Origin: Helicobacteraceae bacterium
Lineage (GTDB): Bacteria; Campylobacterota; Campylobacteria; Campylobacterales; Sulfurimonadaceae
Assembly: GCA_027066325.1 (NCBI GenBank)
Contig: JAMONY010000012.1
Coordinates: 1 to 51,975 of the forward strand
Reading direction: 5' to 3'
DNA: 51,975 nt
This document shows, in pieces, positions 21,497 through 32,799 of the stretch. The translations under genes were made by a program, and so were the position numbers. Under the pieces are notes generated by a model. That model was not told the origin of the DNA. It ran no database searches and saw only the letters and a list, made by a program, of their open reading frames with translations. Each line of letters opens with the position of its first letter. Within the stretch, counting starts at the first letter, position 1.

Positions 21497-22314
21497 AGAG
21501 CATACTTATCACAGGCTGTTCATCTGGCATAGGGTACGAGAGTGCTCTTTATCTTCACAAAGCTGGCTACATGGTTTTTGCAACTGCAAGGGAAGAGTCT
21601 GATGTACAGAGATTGCAATCTGAAGGGTTAAATGCTCACCAACTTGATGTTAGTAACCAAAAGTCCATACAGAAGGCTCTAAAGTGGGTACTAGATCAAA
21701 ATAGCGGCAAGCTTTTTGCGCTATTTAACAATGCTGGTTTTGGGCAACCTGGTGCCATAGAAGATCTACCATCTAAAGCGCTAAGAGAGCAGTTTGAGAC
21801 CAATGTTTTTGGACTAGTAGCCATGACACAAGCTGTATTGCCAATCATGAGAGCACAAGGGCATGGACGCATTATTCAGCATAGTTCAGTACTTGGCATC
21901 GTATCTCTCAAATTTCGCGGGGCGTACAATGCTAGTAAGTATGCAGTTGAGGGTATCTGTGACACACTGCGTCTTGAGCTCACTGATACAGATATACATG
22001 TAAGCTTACTCAATACCGGACCAGTTGAGTCTGATTTTAGAAAAAATGCAATCAAGAATTTTAAAAAATATATCGACCTCAATAGCAGCACATTTAAAAA
22101 ACAGTATCAAAGTGAGATCTTATCTGAACAGAACTCTAACCAAGCTAGTGCATTTACACTAAAACCAGACGCTGTTATAGAGAAGATTGTACTAGCCCTA
22201 GAGAGTAAAAATCCAGCTCCACGCTACTATATCACAAGAGCTACCTACATATTGGGATTTTTAAAACGGATATTGAGCACAAGAGCACTCGATAAGGTAC
22301 TCATTAGGGTATAA
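21478..22314 (+). CDS. Short-chain dehydrogenase/reductase (SDR)
   Basis: ILITGCSSGIGYESA, NNAGFG, SSVLGI...YNASKYAVEG. Confidence 0.93.
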   Translation: MRQNETKSILITGCSSGIGYESALYLHKAGYMVFATAREESDVQRLQSEGLNAHQLDVSNQKSIQKALKWVLDQNSGKLFALFNNAGFGQPGAIEDLPSKALREQFETNVFGLVAMTQAVLPIMRAQGHGRIIQHSSVLGIVSLKFRGAYNASKYAVEGICDTLRLELTDTDIHVSLLNTGPVESDFRKNAIKNFKKYIDLNSSTFKKQYQSEILSEQNSNQASAFTLKPDAVIEKIVLALESKNPAPRYYITRATYILGFLKRILSTRALDKVLIRV

Positions 22315-22341
22315 TTGCGATTATATTTTAGAGGGTAGCGT

Positions 22342-23076
22342 ATGCAAGTGTTTGGAAAATTTTATACTAAGTTTGATATAGAGTATCTTATAGAGCAGTA
22401 TATCTACATAGAAGATGATAGTGGGAAAATCACCACTGATGAGCTAGAGCAACATCTCAAAAAGAGGCGTAAAAGTATAGCAGGTGTGATATTTCTCTAC
22501 AATCCAACTATGTCACCAGTAGGCTATAACAATAAAACTACTCTAAGTGAACAAGGTTTTAAATTTGATGGCAAATATCATGAATTAAACCCTGATAGTT
22601 ACTGCAATCTCTTCTCATCATCAATCAAAGACCCATATAGAGGCAAACTCATAGAGATTAAGTATCTATTTAATCTCAACAGAGCCAACATAGAACCAAC
22701 ACCTATACTAGAAGAGTTTGAGAGTGATCTTGATGGATACAACACTCAGCAGCTAACAAGGTACGATAAAGTACACAACTATCAAGACTGCTCAAATATT
22801 CGCCTAAATGGCAAGTTTGTATTTTTTGCAACTGGCAATAGGCACAATAGGCATCATAAAAATATCATCTCCTACACACAAAGGTTAGCAGCTCAGGCTT
22901 CTATCTTAGGAAAAGAGGTCATCTTTATGCATGATAACAGCTACTCCCCCAAACAGAGTCAAGAGCTAGCAAATTTTCTTCCGCTCATAGTACCAGGCAA
23001 AGCAAAAGATGCGCGTATTGATGGCTTTAGGAGATCTTTTAGTACAAACCCACCAACAACTCAAAAACTCTCCTAG
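22342..23076 (+). CDS. Hypothetical protein, no recognised domain
   Basis: 244-aa ORF in an otherwise non-coding gap, with RBS-like GAGGG upstream; no motif recognised. Confidence 0.7.
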   Translation: MQVFGKFYTKFDIEYLIEQYIYIEDDSGKITTDELEQHLKKRRKSIAGVIFLYNPTMSPVGYNNKTTLSEQGFKFDGKYHELNPDSYCNLFSSSIKDPYRGKLIEIKYLFNLNRANIEPTPILEEFESDLDGYNTQQLTRYDKVHNYQDCSNIRLNGKFVFFATGNRHNRHHKNIISYTQRLAAQASILGKEVIFMHDNSYSPKQSQELANFLPLIVPGKAKDARIDGFRRSFSTNPPTTQKLS

Positions 23077-23083
23077 TCCGCAG

Positions 23084-24088
23084 CTACAACCTTCTCTCAA
23101 TAGGCGCAAGAAGAGCATCAATTCTCTCTTGGTTTGATGGGTGTGAATCGAAGTAGTGGTAGCTCTGATCTTCAGAGCTATTTGTCTCAATCTTAACAAA
23201 AAATTCAGCTAGATACTTTGGCTCAATCCCAGCCTTTATCATCTGTATCTTAGCATAATGATCTGCTTGACTCTCAAACTCTCTAGAGTAGTTTGCATGC
23301 AACATGGTAGTGCCTACTGATGCAACTGTTGATGAGATATCACCTGTAAAATAGGCAATTATGATATTTACAATAGAGACTTTTACGATAAGTTGCATAG
23401 AGTGCTTATGCTTCACATGTCCTACCTCGTGGGCTAACACTCCATATATCATCTTATCTTCACCATCACTAAGTTCTACTAGCTCATCCATAAGCACAAT
23501 GTCTCCAGAGGGTAGAGCAAAAGCATTAGGACCTATGCCTCTTCTAAAGTGTAGATGAAAACCAGCCTCTTGGTTGGTTAGCTCTGAAAATAGTGTCTGA
23601 AATCTATCTTTTTGCTCTACGCTCAATAGACTTGGCTCTAAAAGATACTCATCCATCATCTCTAAAGTCTGTGTTGAGATCTCCTCTCTAAGTATCTGTG
23701 GAGTAATTTTGGCTATAGATTTTGCTATCAAGTCAGAGCCTGTAGTTAAGAAAAAAATTACGCTCAAAACAAGTAGTACCACAAAAAGAAGAGCGTATCT
23801 CATCTTACTCTCAAGCAGATAGGCAATGGAGCGGGTATTGTTTAACTCTTTTACCACACTATCGATAGCATCGTTACTACTACTATACGCTATGCTCTCA
23901 TCAGCAAAGGTGATCATACGAGGAGTATTGGCTACTCTTGATGAGATTGCAAGATTGTCAAAGCTCTCTACAAAAACTACACCATCACCCTCTACTTTTA
24001 CACTTCTATTTTTAAAAAACTCTATAGACACACTCTGCTTTTTAGAAGTTTTACCATCAAAATATTTGGCATCTATCTTCTGTAACAT
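23084..24088 (-). CDS. M48-family zinc metalloprotease (membrane)
   Basis: LAHEVGHVKHKHS (HEXXH), ESQADHYA, single central TM. Confidence 0.92.
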   Translation of the reverse strand: MLQKIDAKYFDGKTSKKQSVSIEFFKNRSVKVEGDGVVFVESFDNLAISSRVANTPRMITFADESIAYSSSNDAIDSVVKELNNTRSIAYLLESKMRYALLFVVLLVLSVIFFLTTGSDLIAKSIAKITPQILREEISTQTLEMMDEYLLEPSLLSVEQKDRFQTLFSELTNQEAGFHLHFRRGIGPNAFALPSGDIVLMDELVELSDGEDKMIYGVLAHEVGHVKHKHSMQLIVKVSIVNIIIAYFTGDISSTVASVGTTMLHANYSREFESQADHYAKIQMIKAGIEPKYLAEFFVKIETNSSEDQSYHYFDSHPSNQERIDALLAPIERRL

Positions 24089-25449
24089 TAAAACCCTATG
24101 TCAATATCAAAAAACTCTTCAGTCTCTTCACCAAGAGCGCTCTGCCTTGAGTGTTCAGTGGCTATAAAACCCGAGACATCAGCTGCACAAATAGCAAAAC
24201 ATTTGCACCTATACCTTGTTAATCTTACCTTTGCCCAAGGCGCTAAGAGCCCAAGTGAAATTATGATTGCAAACATATTGGAGACATAGATCCCAGCTAA
24301 CTTAACTGACTCTAAATCACTCTTAAGAGTTATATTTTGATCTAGCGTTGTATTGTTATATACAAAATTTAGCACATAAGCATCATATGCACCTTTTACC
24401 ACAAGCCCTATAACTATAAAAAATACTAAAATAACTGGTGAGAGCATAGGGAGTAAAAATACCAAGTTTGACAGGTCTGGTAAAAATCCTGCAGACACCA
24501 CTACTACCAATGCAACAATACAGGCTAAAATTACAAAAAGAGCTATCTGGATGCCAAGTACTTTAATATGTCTCATATACATACCACCATTTGATCCACT
24601 ATACTCAAACTTTGCTGTTCCAAATTGAGTCTTATCTATGAGCAGTTTTTTAAACTGATTTAAACTATATGGGTACGCTAAGCTAAGCGTGATGAGATTT
24701 AAAATAAGATGAATAAAGAAAAATTTATAAAAAAGTGGTGCATTTTCACTGTAGTAAAAATTTATGTTACGGTGTCTAATGTTGCGCATCTTAAACTTTA
24801 TAGCACGATTTATGATCCAAGGCATAATAAGCAAGACAAGAGCTATGATACCAAAGGTTATATATAGATTTAAAAAAACCTGAGAAGAGAGTATAAAAAT
24901 TATGTAGATAGCAAGTATAATAACTCTACCCTTCAAGATGCTAATGGGGTCTGCTGTATACTCAAAAGAGCTATCTCGATAGAAGATATTGGCATAAAAG
25001 TACCTGTTGGTTCTAACTTTTGCCCAAGCTGAATAGATTCCAACCGTAACAACAGTAAGAAAGATATTGACTATCCAGATTTTGAAATACTCCATAGTAT
25101 CTCCTCTGAATTCAAGATTTTCAAAATTACTTTTGTTATCTTTAGCACTATCTTTAAAACTTGTTTTAGATACTACTTCACTCGTCTGCTCTACTTCATC
25201 TACGATAGGTTCTCTATCTTCACTATCATCTACTCTTATGATCTCTAGAGCTTTATCAATGATTAAGTTATCTTGAGAAGATATGTACAGATTGGCTTTT
25301 GCTCTTTTAAATACATCCCAACTCTTATACAAAATCTTCTCATCTGCCTCTGTGATACCGTGATCATTGATGTATTTTTTAAATTTTATACTCTCTTTAT
25401 ATATGCCAAGTTGCTGCAACTCTTTAAGTTTTGTATCTATACCGCTCAT
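24088..25449 (-). CDS. DUF898 (YjgN-like) multi-TM membrane protein
   Basis: LEFRGDTMEYFKIWIVNIFLTVVTVGIYSAWAKVRTNRYFYANIFYRDSSFEYTADP...; overlaps the start of the M48 protease. Confidence 0.85.
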   Translation of the reverse strand: MSGIDTKLKELQQLGIYKESIKFKKYINDHGITEADEKILYKSWDVFKRAKANLYISSQDNLIIDKALEIIRVDDSEDREPIVDEVEQTSEVVSKTSFKDSAKDNKSNFENLEFRGDTMEYFKIWIVNIFLTVVTVGIYSAWAKVRTNRYFYANIFYRDSSFEYTADPISILKGRVIILAIYIIFILSSQVFLNLYITFGIIALVLLIMPWIINRAIKFKMRNIRHRNINFYYSENAPLFYKFFFIHLILNLITLSLAYPYSLNQFKKLLIDKTQFGTAKFEYSGSNGGMYMRHIKVLGIQIALFVILACIVALVVVVSAGFLPDLSNLVFLLPMLSPVILVFFIVIGLVVKGAYDAYVLNFVYNNTTLDQNITLKSDLESVKLAGIYVSNMFAIIISLGLLAPWAKVRLTRYRCKCFAICAADVSGFIATEHSRQSALGEETEEFFDIDIGF

Positions 25450-25580
25450 ATAACCTCTTCAGCTAAAAAATTTATGGCAATCTAAGGGATATCTCTAGAT
25501 CCTAACCTGCCATTTTATATTTTTGAATTATAGCATACTTATTTTAAAATATTATGTATTAATAGTAATTTTTTTCTATT

Positions 25581-26168
25581 TTATAGATCTGGTAACTCTA
25601 GTCCAAGTCCATACGGAACTGTAGCATAGAACTGCTTTAGAGATAGGTCGCTAGCCTCTATGCTCCACAAAACCAGATCTGCCTCATAAGTGCGTTCAAT
25701 CTGCTCAATATTGCACTTTTTAAGCAAAAATAGTATCTGCTCAATAGCACTATAGCTCGAACAGAACTCTATCGGCTTAAGCTCCTCATATGTTAAAAGC
25801 ATAGCAGACTCAACTACACCCAAAACTGCTTGAGTATACGCGCGCACAAGCCCACCAGTTCCAAGCTTAACTCCACCAAAATAGCGTACAATAACTACTG
25901 CTACATTAATAAGCTCTGCTCCTTGAAGTACAGTTAGTGATGGTCTGCCAGATGTTCCTGATGGCTCACCATCATCACTACTTGACTCTACGATCTGATT
26001 AAACTGGTTGAGATACCTATATGCGGTTACAAAGTGGCGCGCTTTTGGGTGAGTAGATCTTAGTCTCTTTAGCTCTAGCACATATCTCTCATACGGCATA
26101 ATATAGGCAATAAATTTTGATCGTTTTATCTCATAGGTGAAAGTATATTTATCCTCTATGCTATACAC
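25581..26168 (-). CDS. YigZ/IMPACT family protein
   Basis: KRSKFIAYI, HPKARHFVTAYR, SDDGEPSGTSGRP, VVIVRYFGGVKLGTGGLVRAY. Confidence 0.94.
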   Translation of the reverse strand: MYSIEDKYTFTYEIKRSKFIAYIMPYERYVLELKRLRSTHPKARHFVTAYRYLNQFNQIVESSSDDGEPSGTSGRPSLTVLQGAELINVAVVIVRYFGGVKLGTGGLVRAYTQAVLGVVESAMLLTYEELKPIEFCSSYSAIEQILFLLKKCNIEQIERTYEADLVLWSIEASDLSLKQFYATVPYGLGLELPDL

Positions 26169-27115
26169 TATCGAAGCTCATATGCTAATCTTAGCACACC
26201 AACAGCATAGTTACTGCTGCTATTGTATCGCATGATTTTTTTAACATAACCACTCAAATAACTCAACTCATCCCTCTTGCATGCAAAGCAGTTATACTTT
26301 CCAAGATCAAATGCAAACGAGCTATTTTTATGCTCAAAATCATACCTATACCATGCAGACTCTATGGCTCTCATATCTCCTACTTTACTCCACTCTAACT
26401 TGCTCTTAAATGATGCTATGGTGTGCAAAAATGATGCGATTGAGAGTATGGAGTCCTCTGCTGTATTGAGATCAGCACTAGCTTTATTGTAACCTCTAGC
26501 CAAGTAGAGATTTTGTGGCATAAATTGCGCATACCCTACTGCTCCAGCATATGAGCTAGCGATACTACACTCATCTGCTCTAATTTTACTCTGATAACAA
26601 AACTGCATCAGTGCAACTAGGTTTGTCTGCGCCATCTTCAAGACTCTTCTATTGCGTCTGCTATCTGCTTTCAGCTCCCTTAAGAGAGTATTGAGCACCA
26701 CATATGAATCATGCTTTAATCTATATCTACCCAACCTACTCTCTTTTGCCAATATAGCTACAATAATCTCACGATTAACACCATATCTCTGCTCTGCTTC
26801 TGTGTACACATCTACATATCTGCTTAGATGTTCTCTCATTTTTGGTAAAAAACCAACAAGGGAGTTGTTTGCTATTTTTTCATTTTTACTATGGGTCTTT
26901 AGCATGGTAGGGTTAAATTTTCTTAGAGCCTCAAAGTCTCTCTCTTTAGATTTAGAGCAGAGTAGAAATGAGTTAGCATACTCCACACTTACTCCATTTT
27001 TAGTAGCTTGAGTGCAGATCTGCTCATATCTCTCAAATTTAAACTTACAGTCGCTATATGCTAAAAGTTTAACTTCCAGAAGTAAAAAGAGTAGTGCAAA
27101 AACTCTAAAATTCAA
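26168..27115 (-). CDS. Lytic murein transglycosylase (MltB-like)
   Basis: Signal peptide; IVAILAKESRLGRY, SYAGAVGYAQFMPQN. Confidence 0.88.
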   Translation of the reverse strand: MNFRVFALLFLLLEVKLLAYSDCKFKFERYEQICTQATKNGVSVEYANSFLLCSKSKERDFEALRKFNPTMLKTHSKNEKIANNSLVGFLPKMREHLSRYVDVYTEAEQRYGVNREIIVAILAKESRLGRYRLKHDSYVVLNTLLRELKADSRRNRRVLKMAQTNLVALMQFCYQSKIRADECSIASSYAGAVGYAQFMPQNLYLARGYNKASADLNTAEDSILSIASFLHTIASFKSKLEWSKVGDMRAIESAWYRYDFEHKNSSFAFDLGKYNCFACKRDELSYLSGYVKKIMRYNSSSNYAVGVLRLAYELR

Positions 27116-27902
27116 AACTTCTTGCCATGATAGCCTCTATCTCTTTAGGCTCAAACTTATGTTTACAAAAGTGTCTAAAAGCTAACACGCCCTGTCCTAG
27201 CAGCATCTGCTTACCATCTCTTACTTCAACTCCCATCTCTTCTGATAGCTCTATAAACGGAGTCTGGATGTTATAGATCACATCAACCGCCGCTTTAGCA
27301 GATCTAAGTAGTGGCTCTAGTAACTCAAGTGGTGCTGGCAAACTCTTATCTTCTAGACCTGCGCTTGTTGTGTTGATGACAAGGTCAAACTCTTGAGGCA
27401 CAAACTCACTCCAGCTGTAGCACTCAAAACCATCGTCAACAAATGGCTCTAGTCGCGCTTTTGATCGATTAAGTAAAACTACTCTCATATCTTCATCCAT
27501 CAACCTTAAAGCAAGTGCTCTAGCTGTGCCTCCTGCACCGATTATGAGAATATTTTTGATATTTTCTAGATCCTTAATAGCAAAAATAAATCCATCAGCA
27601 TCAGTGTTATAGCCTATGAGCTTATCATCTTCACGAACAAGTGTATTTACTACACCTATGCGACAAGCAAAGCCTCTCACCTCATCACATGCCGCAAATG
27701 CATCTTGTTTGTGAGGCACTGTTACATTGGCTCCATCTAGTCCTAATGAGAAAAACCTCTCTCTTAATCTCTTGCCATCTAGTAGGTGCACCCTACCATA
27801 ACAAGCATCAATACCTAGCTGCTCAAATGTGTAGTTATGCATTAGTGGTGACCTTGAGTGCTCTACTGGATTACCAAATATAGCAAACATCTCCCCTAGC
27901 AT
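27105..27902 (-). CDS. aroE: Shikimate dehydrogenase
   Basis: FAIFGNPVEHSRSPLMHN, GANVTVPHKQ, YNTDADGF, LIIGAGGTARA, INTTSAG. Confidence 0.97.
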   Translation of the reverse strand: MLGEMFAIFGNPVEHSRSPLMHNYTFEQLGIDACYGRVHLLDGKRLRERFFSLGLDGANVTVPHKQDAFAACDEVRGFACRIGVVNTLVREDDKLIGYNTDADGFIFAIKDLENIKNILIIGAGGTARALALRLMDEDMRVVLLNRSKARLEPFVDDGFECYSWSEFVPQEFDLVINTTSAGLEDKSLPAPLELLEPLLRSAKAAVDVIYNIQTPFIELSEEMGVEVRDGKQMLLGQGVLAFRHFCKHKFEPKEIEAIMARSFEF

Positions 27903-29299
27903 CTAAGATCCTCTAGTGAACTAAGTAGTGCTCCTAACTTATTTTGTACCTCTTCATACTCAGACTCTGGTACCGAATCAGCAACTATACCAGCTCCTGC
28001 TTGAAGCACAATAGAGCTTTTTGTTAGAAGAGCTGTGCGGATAGTAATTGCGCTATCCATATTGCCATCAAACCCAAAGTAGCCTATAGCACCACTATAA
28101 AAACCCCTCTTTAGACCCTCAAACTCAGCTATAAGCTCCATTGCACGAATCTTTGGTGCACCTGTCATGGTACCAGCGGTAAATGTTGCTCTAAAAAGAT
28201 CAAACATATCAAGATCATCTCTTAGAGTGGCCACAACATCACTTACTATGTGCATAACATGTGAGTAGTGCTCTATATGCATCATATCTTCAACTTCAAC
28301 AGTACCGCTCTTTGCAACCCTACCAACATCATTGCGTCCAAGATCTATAAGCATAAGATGCTCTGCTAACTCTTTAGGATCATCTAGCAGATCTATCTCA
28401 AGCTCTCTATCTTCTTGTCGATTTTTACCTCTTTTTCGTGTGCCTGCTATGGGTCTTAGAAGTATCTCACCTTCACTTAAGCGCACCATCACTTCAGGCG
28501 AACTTCCAACAATACTAAAATCTTCATACTCCATAAAGAACATGTATGGCGATGGGTTTTTAGTGCGCAAAATACGATAAAGACTAAAGGGGTCAACCTC
28601 TATCTCTGCGGTGTATCTATTTGTCATAAGTACTTGAAAAACATCACCACTTCTAATCATCTGTTGAGATCTCTCAATCATCTCAAAAAAGTGCTCTTTT
28701 GTGTGCCTAAAAGAGCCATTTATCTCTTCTTTAATTGGCTTTAAAGGTGTATAACTATAGTCTGAAAGTAGATTTTTTTTGATCTTCTCTATCTCTGTGG
28801 TTTTGCTATTGGTGAGATCTATAAGTGTAACTTTATGAGTTTTATGTGAGTAGACTGCCACTAGTTTTGGTAGTATTAGGTCAAGATCTGGAGTATTAAG
28901 AGTATCATCAAGAGTGCTCATATATCGCTGCAAAGTAGGCTCAAAAACCTGCACCATATCATAACCAATAAAGCCTACAAAACCATCAACAAACCCTAAA
29001 CCAAGATCTCTTGTGTATCTCTTGTACTTTGAGCTATCTACTCTACTATAGTACTCTTTTAAAAAACTAAATGGATCTTGTTTTAGATAATTTTTTTGTA
29101 GATTAGCATCTGTATAGAGCGTTGTGCCATCAATATACTGCACTCTCTCTCTAGCACCCATAATACACAGGCTATAGTCTCCTTCGCTAACATCTGCGCT
29201 CTCAAGTAAAAATGAGATCTCGCCAGCAAACTCCTTTTTGAGCCTCTCATATAGTGCTATAGGTGCAAACTGATCTAGTGTAAACTCAATATGCCTCAT
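27896..29299 (-). CDS. trpE: Anthranilate synthase component I (chorismate-binding)
   Basis: RPIAGTRKRG, LGRNDVGRV, FTAGTMTGAPKIRAMELI. Start chosen at MRHIEF. Confidence 0.9.
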   Translation of the reverse strand: MRHIEFTLDQFAPIALYERLKKEFAGEISFLLESADVSEGDYSLCIMGARERVQYIDGTTLYTDANLQKNYLKQDPFSFLKEYYSRVDSSKYKRYTRDLGLGFVDGFVGFIGYDMVQVFEPTLQRYMSTLDDTLNTPDLDLILPKLVAVYSHKTHKVTLIDLTNSKTTEIEKIKKNLLSDYSYTPLKPIKEEINGSFRHTKEHFFEMIERSQQMIRSGDVFQVLMTNRYTAEIEVDPFSLYRILRTKNPSPYMFFMEYEDFSIVGSSPEVMVRLSEGEILLRPIAGTRKRGKNRQEDRELEIDLLDDPKELAEHLMLIDLGRNDVGRVAKSGTVEVEDMMHIEHYSHVMHIVSDVVATLRDDLDMFDLFRATFTAGTMTGAPKIRAMELIAEFEGLKRGFYSGAIGYFGFDGNMDSAITIRTALLTKSSIVLQAGAGIVADSVPESEYEEVQNKLGALLSSLEDLRC

Positions 29300-29309
29300 A
29301 AAATAGAGC

Positions 29310-30041
29310 CTATCGCTTATAGATAAAAGCACCACTCTCGATAGTGCTTTTTACTCTCAATAGGGCATGTTTTGCTTCAGACCTACTCTCATACGGACCT
29401 ATAAGAAGCCTGTTGATAATCTTATCTCTACTACTAACACGATGTATAGCATAACTAAATCCACTACTAGTGATCTTTTTAATAAATTTTTTATCTGGGC
29501 TATACCTACTAAAAGAGCCTACTTGAATATAGTATTTGGATGGATTATATGCCAATTTTGTAGCTCTGTTGGAGGGTGGCTTTGGTGTACTAGCAGTAGC
29601 TATCGCGCTAGACTTAGGTAGAGCTTGTGGAGACTCATGCTCTACACTCTGCTGCGCTACACTGCTACTACTTACTATTGTACTAGCTACAGAGCTACTC
29701 TGCTTTGATGCTATATCTATGGATTCATCTCGCATCTTAAGCTCTTGCTCTTTAACCTTTTGAATAATCGCCTCAAGCTCACTCTCCACACGACTCTCTA
29801 CACTACTAGAGATCTGGCTAACTGCTACTGGCTCTGTACTAACTAGATCCTCTTTGGCAACAACAACTCTTTTGTGATCTGGTATACCTGCTCTCTTATC
29901 TTGAGCAAATAGACCTATAATCATCACAATAGCAATGAGCAAAAGTGTCAATAGAGCTAAAATAATAAGACCTTTTTTACGCGACTTTTTACTATCGTTT
30001 CGATCTAAAAGTATGTTGTTGAGCTCACTTGCATCTTGCAT
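29310..30041 (-). CDS. SPOR-domain membrane protein
   Basis: N-terminal TM, Ser-rich low-complexity linker, C-terminal YYIQVGSFSRYSPDKKF...LLIGPYESRSEA. Confidence 0.9.
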   Translation of the reverse strand: MQDASELNNILLDRNDSKKSRKKGLIILALLTLLLIAIVMIIGLFAQDKRAGIPDHKRVVVAKEDLVSTEPVAVSQISSSVESRVESELEAIIQKVKEQELKMRDESIDIASKQSSSVASTIVSSSSVAQQSVEHESPQALPKSSAIATASTPKPPSNRATKLAYNPSKYYIQVGSFSRYSPDKKFIKKITSSGFSYAIHRVSSRDKIINRLLIGPYESRSEAKHALLRVKSTIESGAFIYKR

Positions 30042-30054
30042 CTTAACTCCTTTA

Positions 30055-31302
30055 CTAATAAGTTGGTTGAGAGTAGATAATAAAGCCTTGCGCCAACTCT
30101 TTTAACTCATCTTTGATCTTAGCGTGAAGCTTAGTATTGTCTATATTGTCAAGCACATCACATATCTTAGTAGCTATGACCTTAAACTCTTCCTCTCTCA
30201 TACCACGCGATGTGAGAGCAGCAGAGCCTATGCGAATACCAGAGGTGACAAACGGGCTTCTAGTCTCACCTGGTACTGTATTTTTATTGATCGTGATACC
30301 AGCATTACCAAGAGCCGCATCAGCATCTTTGCCACTAAACTCTCTATCTAAAAAAGAGACTAGTACTAAGTGATTATCAGTACCACCACTTACAACATCA
30401 TAACCTCTAGTAGTTAACACTTCAGCTAAAACTTTAGCATTTTTTACAACCTGAGCAGCATACTCACGCCACTCCTTGCTCAAATTGTACTTAAAACCTA
30501 CAGCTTTTGCAGCTATAACATGCATCAAAGGACCACCCTGTAAACCAGGAAATATTGCAGAGTTAATCTTTTTTGATATCTCTTCGCTATCTGTCATGAT
30601 CATTCCACCGCGTGGTCCCGCTAGAGTCTTGTGAGTTGTTGTGGTAACAACATCCGCATACGGGAATGGGCTTGGGTGCTCTCCTGCACAAACAAGTCCT
30701 GCTATGTGTGCTATATCTGCAAATAAGATCGCTCCAACATCATCTGCTATCTCTCTAAACTTCTTAAAGTCTATCACTCTAGCATATGCTGATGCGCCAC
30801 ACACAATAATCTTTGGCTTAACAATACGCGCTATATCCATAACTCTATCATAGTCTATATAGCCATCTAGTTTTACTCCATAAGTGAAACTCTGATAGTT
30901 TTTACCAGAAAAGCTTGGTTTGCTACCGTGAGTAAGGTGTCCACCATGGCTTAAATCCATCCCAAGTAGTTTGTCGCCAGCTTTTAGTAAAGCCGCATAA
31001 ACAGCGCCATTGGCTTGACTGCCAGAGTGTGGTTGAACATTGGCAAATTTGCATCCAAAAAGCTCACAGGCTCTATCGATTGCTAGCTGCTCAATCTCAT
31101 CTGCCCACTCACAACCACCATAGTAGCGCTTATTGGGATACCCCTCTGCATACTTATTGGTAAATAGCGAACCCATCGCCTCCATAACTGCTGGTAGTGT
31201 AAAGTTTTCAGATGCGATCATCTCAAGGTGATCATTTTGTCTATCCATCTCTTTAACACATAGATCATAAACTTTACTATCGTACTCTTGTAAAAAACTC
31301 AT
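30055..31302 (-). CDS. glyA: Serine hydroxymethyltransferase
   Basis: [42 protein letters not shown]. Confidence 0.98.
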   Translation of the reverse strand: MSFLQEYDSKVYDLCVKEMDRQNDHLEMIASENFTLPAVMEAMGSLFTNKYAEGYPNKRYYGGCEWADEIEQLAIDRACELFGCKFANVQPHSGSQANGAVYAALLKAGDKLLGMDLSHGGHLTHGSKPSFSGKNYQSFTYGVKLDGYIDYDRVMDIARIVKPKIIVCGASAYARVIDFKKFREIADDVGAILFADIAHIAGLVCAGEHPSPFPYADVVTTTTHKTLAGPRGGMIMTDSEEISKKINSAIFPGLQGGPLMHVIAAKAVGFKYNLSKEWREYAAQVVKNAKVLAEVLTTRGYDVVSGGTDNHLVLVSFLDREFSGKDADAALGNAGITINKNTVPGETRSPFVTSGIRIGSAALTSRGMREEEFKVIATKICDVLDNIDNTKLHAKIKDELKELAQGFIIYSQPTY

Positions 31303-31311
31303 TTTCTTCCT

Positions 31312-32799
31312 TTACTGTATTGGTTTCATTGCTGGAAATAGCAACACATCGCGAATAGAGTGCTCATTGCTCAACAGCATCACAAGTCTATCTATGCCTA
31401 TACCCTGCCCTGCTGTTGGTGCCATGCCATAACTCAATGCTTTAACAAAGTCTTCATCCATAGCGTGCGCCTCATCATCTACATCTTTACATGCTACCTG
31501 CTCTTTAAATCTCTCATATTGATCTAGCGGATCGTTGAGCTCACTAAAAGCGTTTGCTATCTCACGCCCAGCTATAAATAGCTCAAATCGCTCTGTAAGA
31601 TGAGGTTCACTATCGGAGCGTCTAGCAAGTGGAGAGATCTCTACAGGATACATCGTGATAAATGTAGGATCTACAAGTTTGCTCTCTACAAATGCATCAA
31701 ACATCTCACCTTGAAGTTGACCTAAACTCAAAGAGTCATCAACATCTATCTTCTGCTCTTTAAGATACAGAAGAGCTGCTGATCTATCGGTAGCTATCTT
31801 CTCATCTATACCACCTATCTTAGTAAGTGACTCCACAAGTGTCACTTCATTAAAGTTATCAAAATCTACAACCATATCACCATAAGGGAGCTTAGATGGT
31901 AGTTTAAGGTGCTCAAAAAGATACTCAAAGTACTCCTTGGTAAGCTCTATAAGGTCTCTATATGTTTTATATGCCCAATAGAACTCTATAGAGGTAAATT
32001 CTGGATTATGAGTAGCGTCCATACCTTCATTACGAAAACATCTATTGATCTCAAAAACAGCCTCAAATCCGCCAACTATAAGTCTTTTAAGATAGAGCTC
32101 TGGTGCAATTCTAAGATATCTATCTATACCAAGAGCGTTATGATGCGTTACAAATGGTTTAGCATTTGCTCCACCTGCTATTGGGTGCATCATAGGTGTC
32201 TCAACCTCTAAAAAACCTCTATCTTCAAAAAACCTTCTTGTGAGCGAAACTATGGATGATCGAAGCTTAAAGGTCTTCTTCACTTCTGAGTTCATGATGA
32301 GATCAAGGTAGCGTTGACGGTACCTTATCTCTTTATCTGTAACTCCATGAAACTTCTCTGGTAGTGGTGAGATCGCCTTTGTTAGTATCTTAAACTCACT
32401 TACATGTAAAGAGAGTTCACCTTTATTGGTTACAAATGGATACCCTGATGCTTCTACTATGTCCCCTACTTCTATATCTTTTTTAAATGTGTTATTGTAA
32501 AAACCTTCTGGTAGATTATCTCTGCTAAGATAGAGTTGAAGCAGACCACTCTCATCCTCTATCTTTAAAAATGATGCTTTACCCATGATACGCAAAAACT
32601 TAATACGCCCAGCTACACTATAGACTCTCTTCTCATCACGCCTATCTTCAAGATCTGCTACATCAGAGTTTACATACATAAACTTCTCCACAGTTGTATC
32701 TCTTTGTGTGCTGTTGCTGTATGGGTTGTATCCAGACTCTTTTAGTCTCTGTGCTTTATCTATGCGTTGCTGGATATAGCTATTGTCAAATATACTCAA
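31312..32799 (-). CDS. lysS: Lysyl-tRNA synthetase (class II)
   Basis: [59 protein letters not shown]. Confidence 0.98.
   Translation of the reverse strand: MSIFDNSYIQQRIDKAQRLKESGYNPYSNSTQRDTTVEKFMYVNSDVADLEDRRDEKRVYSVAGRIKFLRIMGKASFLKIEDESGLLQLYLSRDNLPEGFYNNTFKKDIEVGDIVEASGYPFVTNKGELSLHVSEFKILTKAISPLPEKFHGVTDKEIRYRQRYLDLIMNSEVKKTFKLRSSIVSLTRRFFEDRGFLEVETPMMHPIAGGANAKPFVTHHNALGIDRYLRIAPELYLKRLIVGGFEAVFEINRCFRNEGMDATHNPEFTSIEFYWAYKTYRDLIELTKEYFEYLFEHLKLPSKLPYGDMVVDFDNFNEVTLVESLTKIGGIDEKIATDRSAALLYLKEQKIDVDDSLSLGQLQGEMFDAFVESKLVDPTFITMYPVEISPLARRSDSEPHLTERFELFIAGREIANAFSELNDPLDQYERFKEQVACKDVDDEAHAMDEDFVKALSYGMAPTAGQGIGIDRLVMLLSNEHSIRDVLLFPAMKPIQ

Noticed and set aside
26652-27011. 119-aa plus-strand ORF
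   Set aside because: Antisense to the lytic transglycosylase gene; a shadow ORF.
29310-30041. Considered as an adhesin or repeat protein because of the Ser-rich stretch
   Set aside because: The C-terminal SPOR domain and N-terminal TM explain it as a divisome-type protein; the Ser-rich part is a linker.
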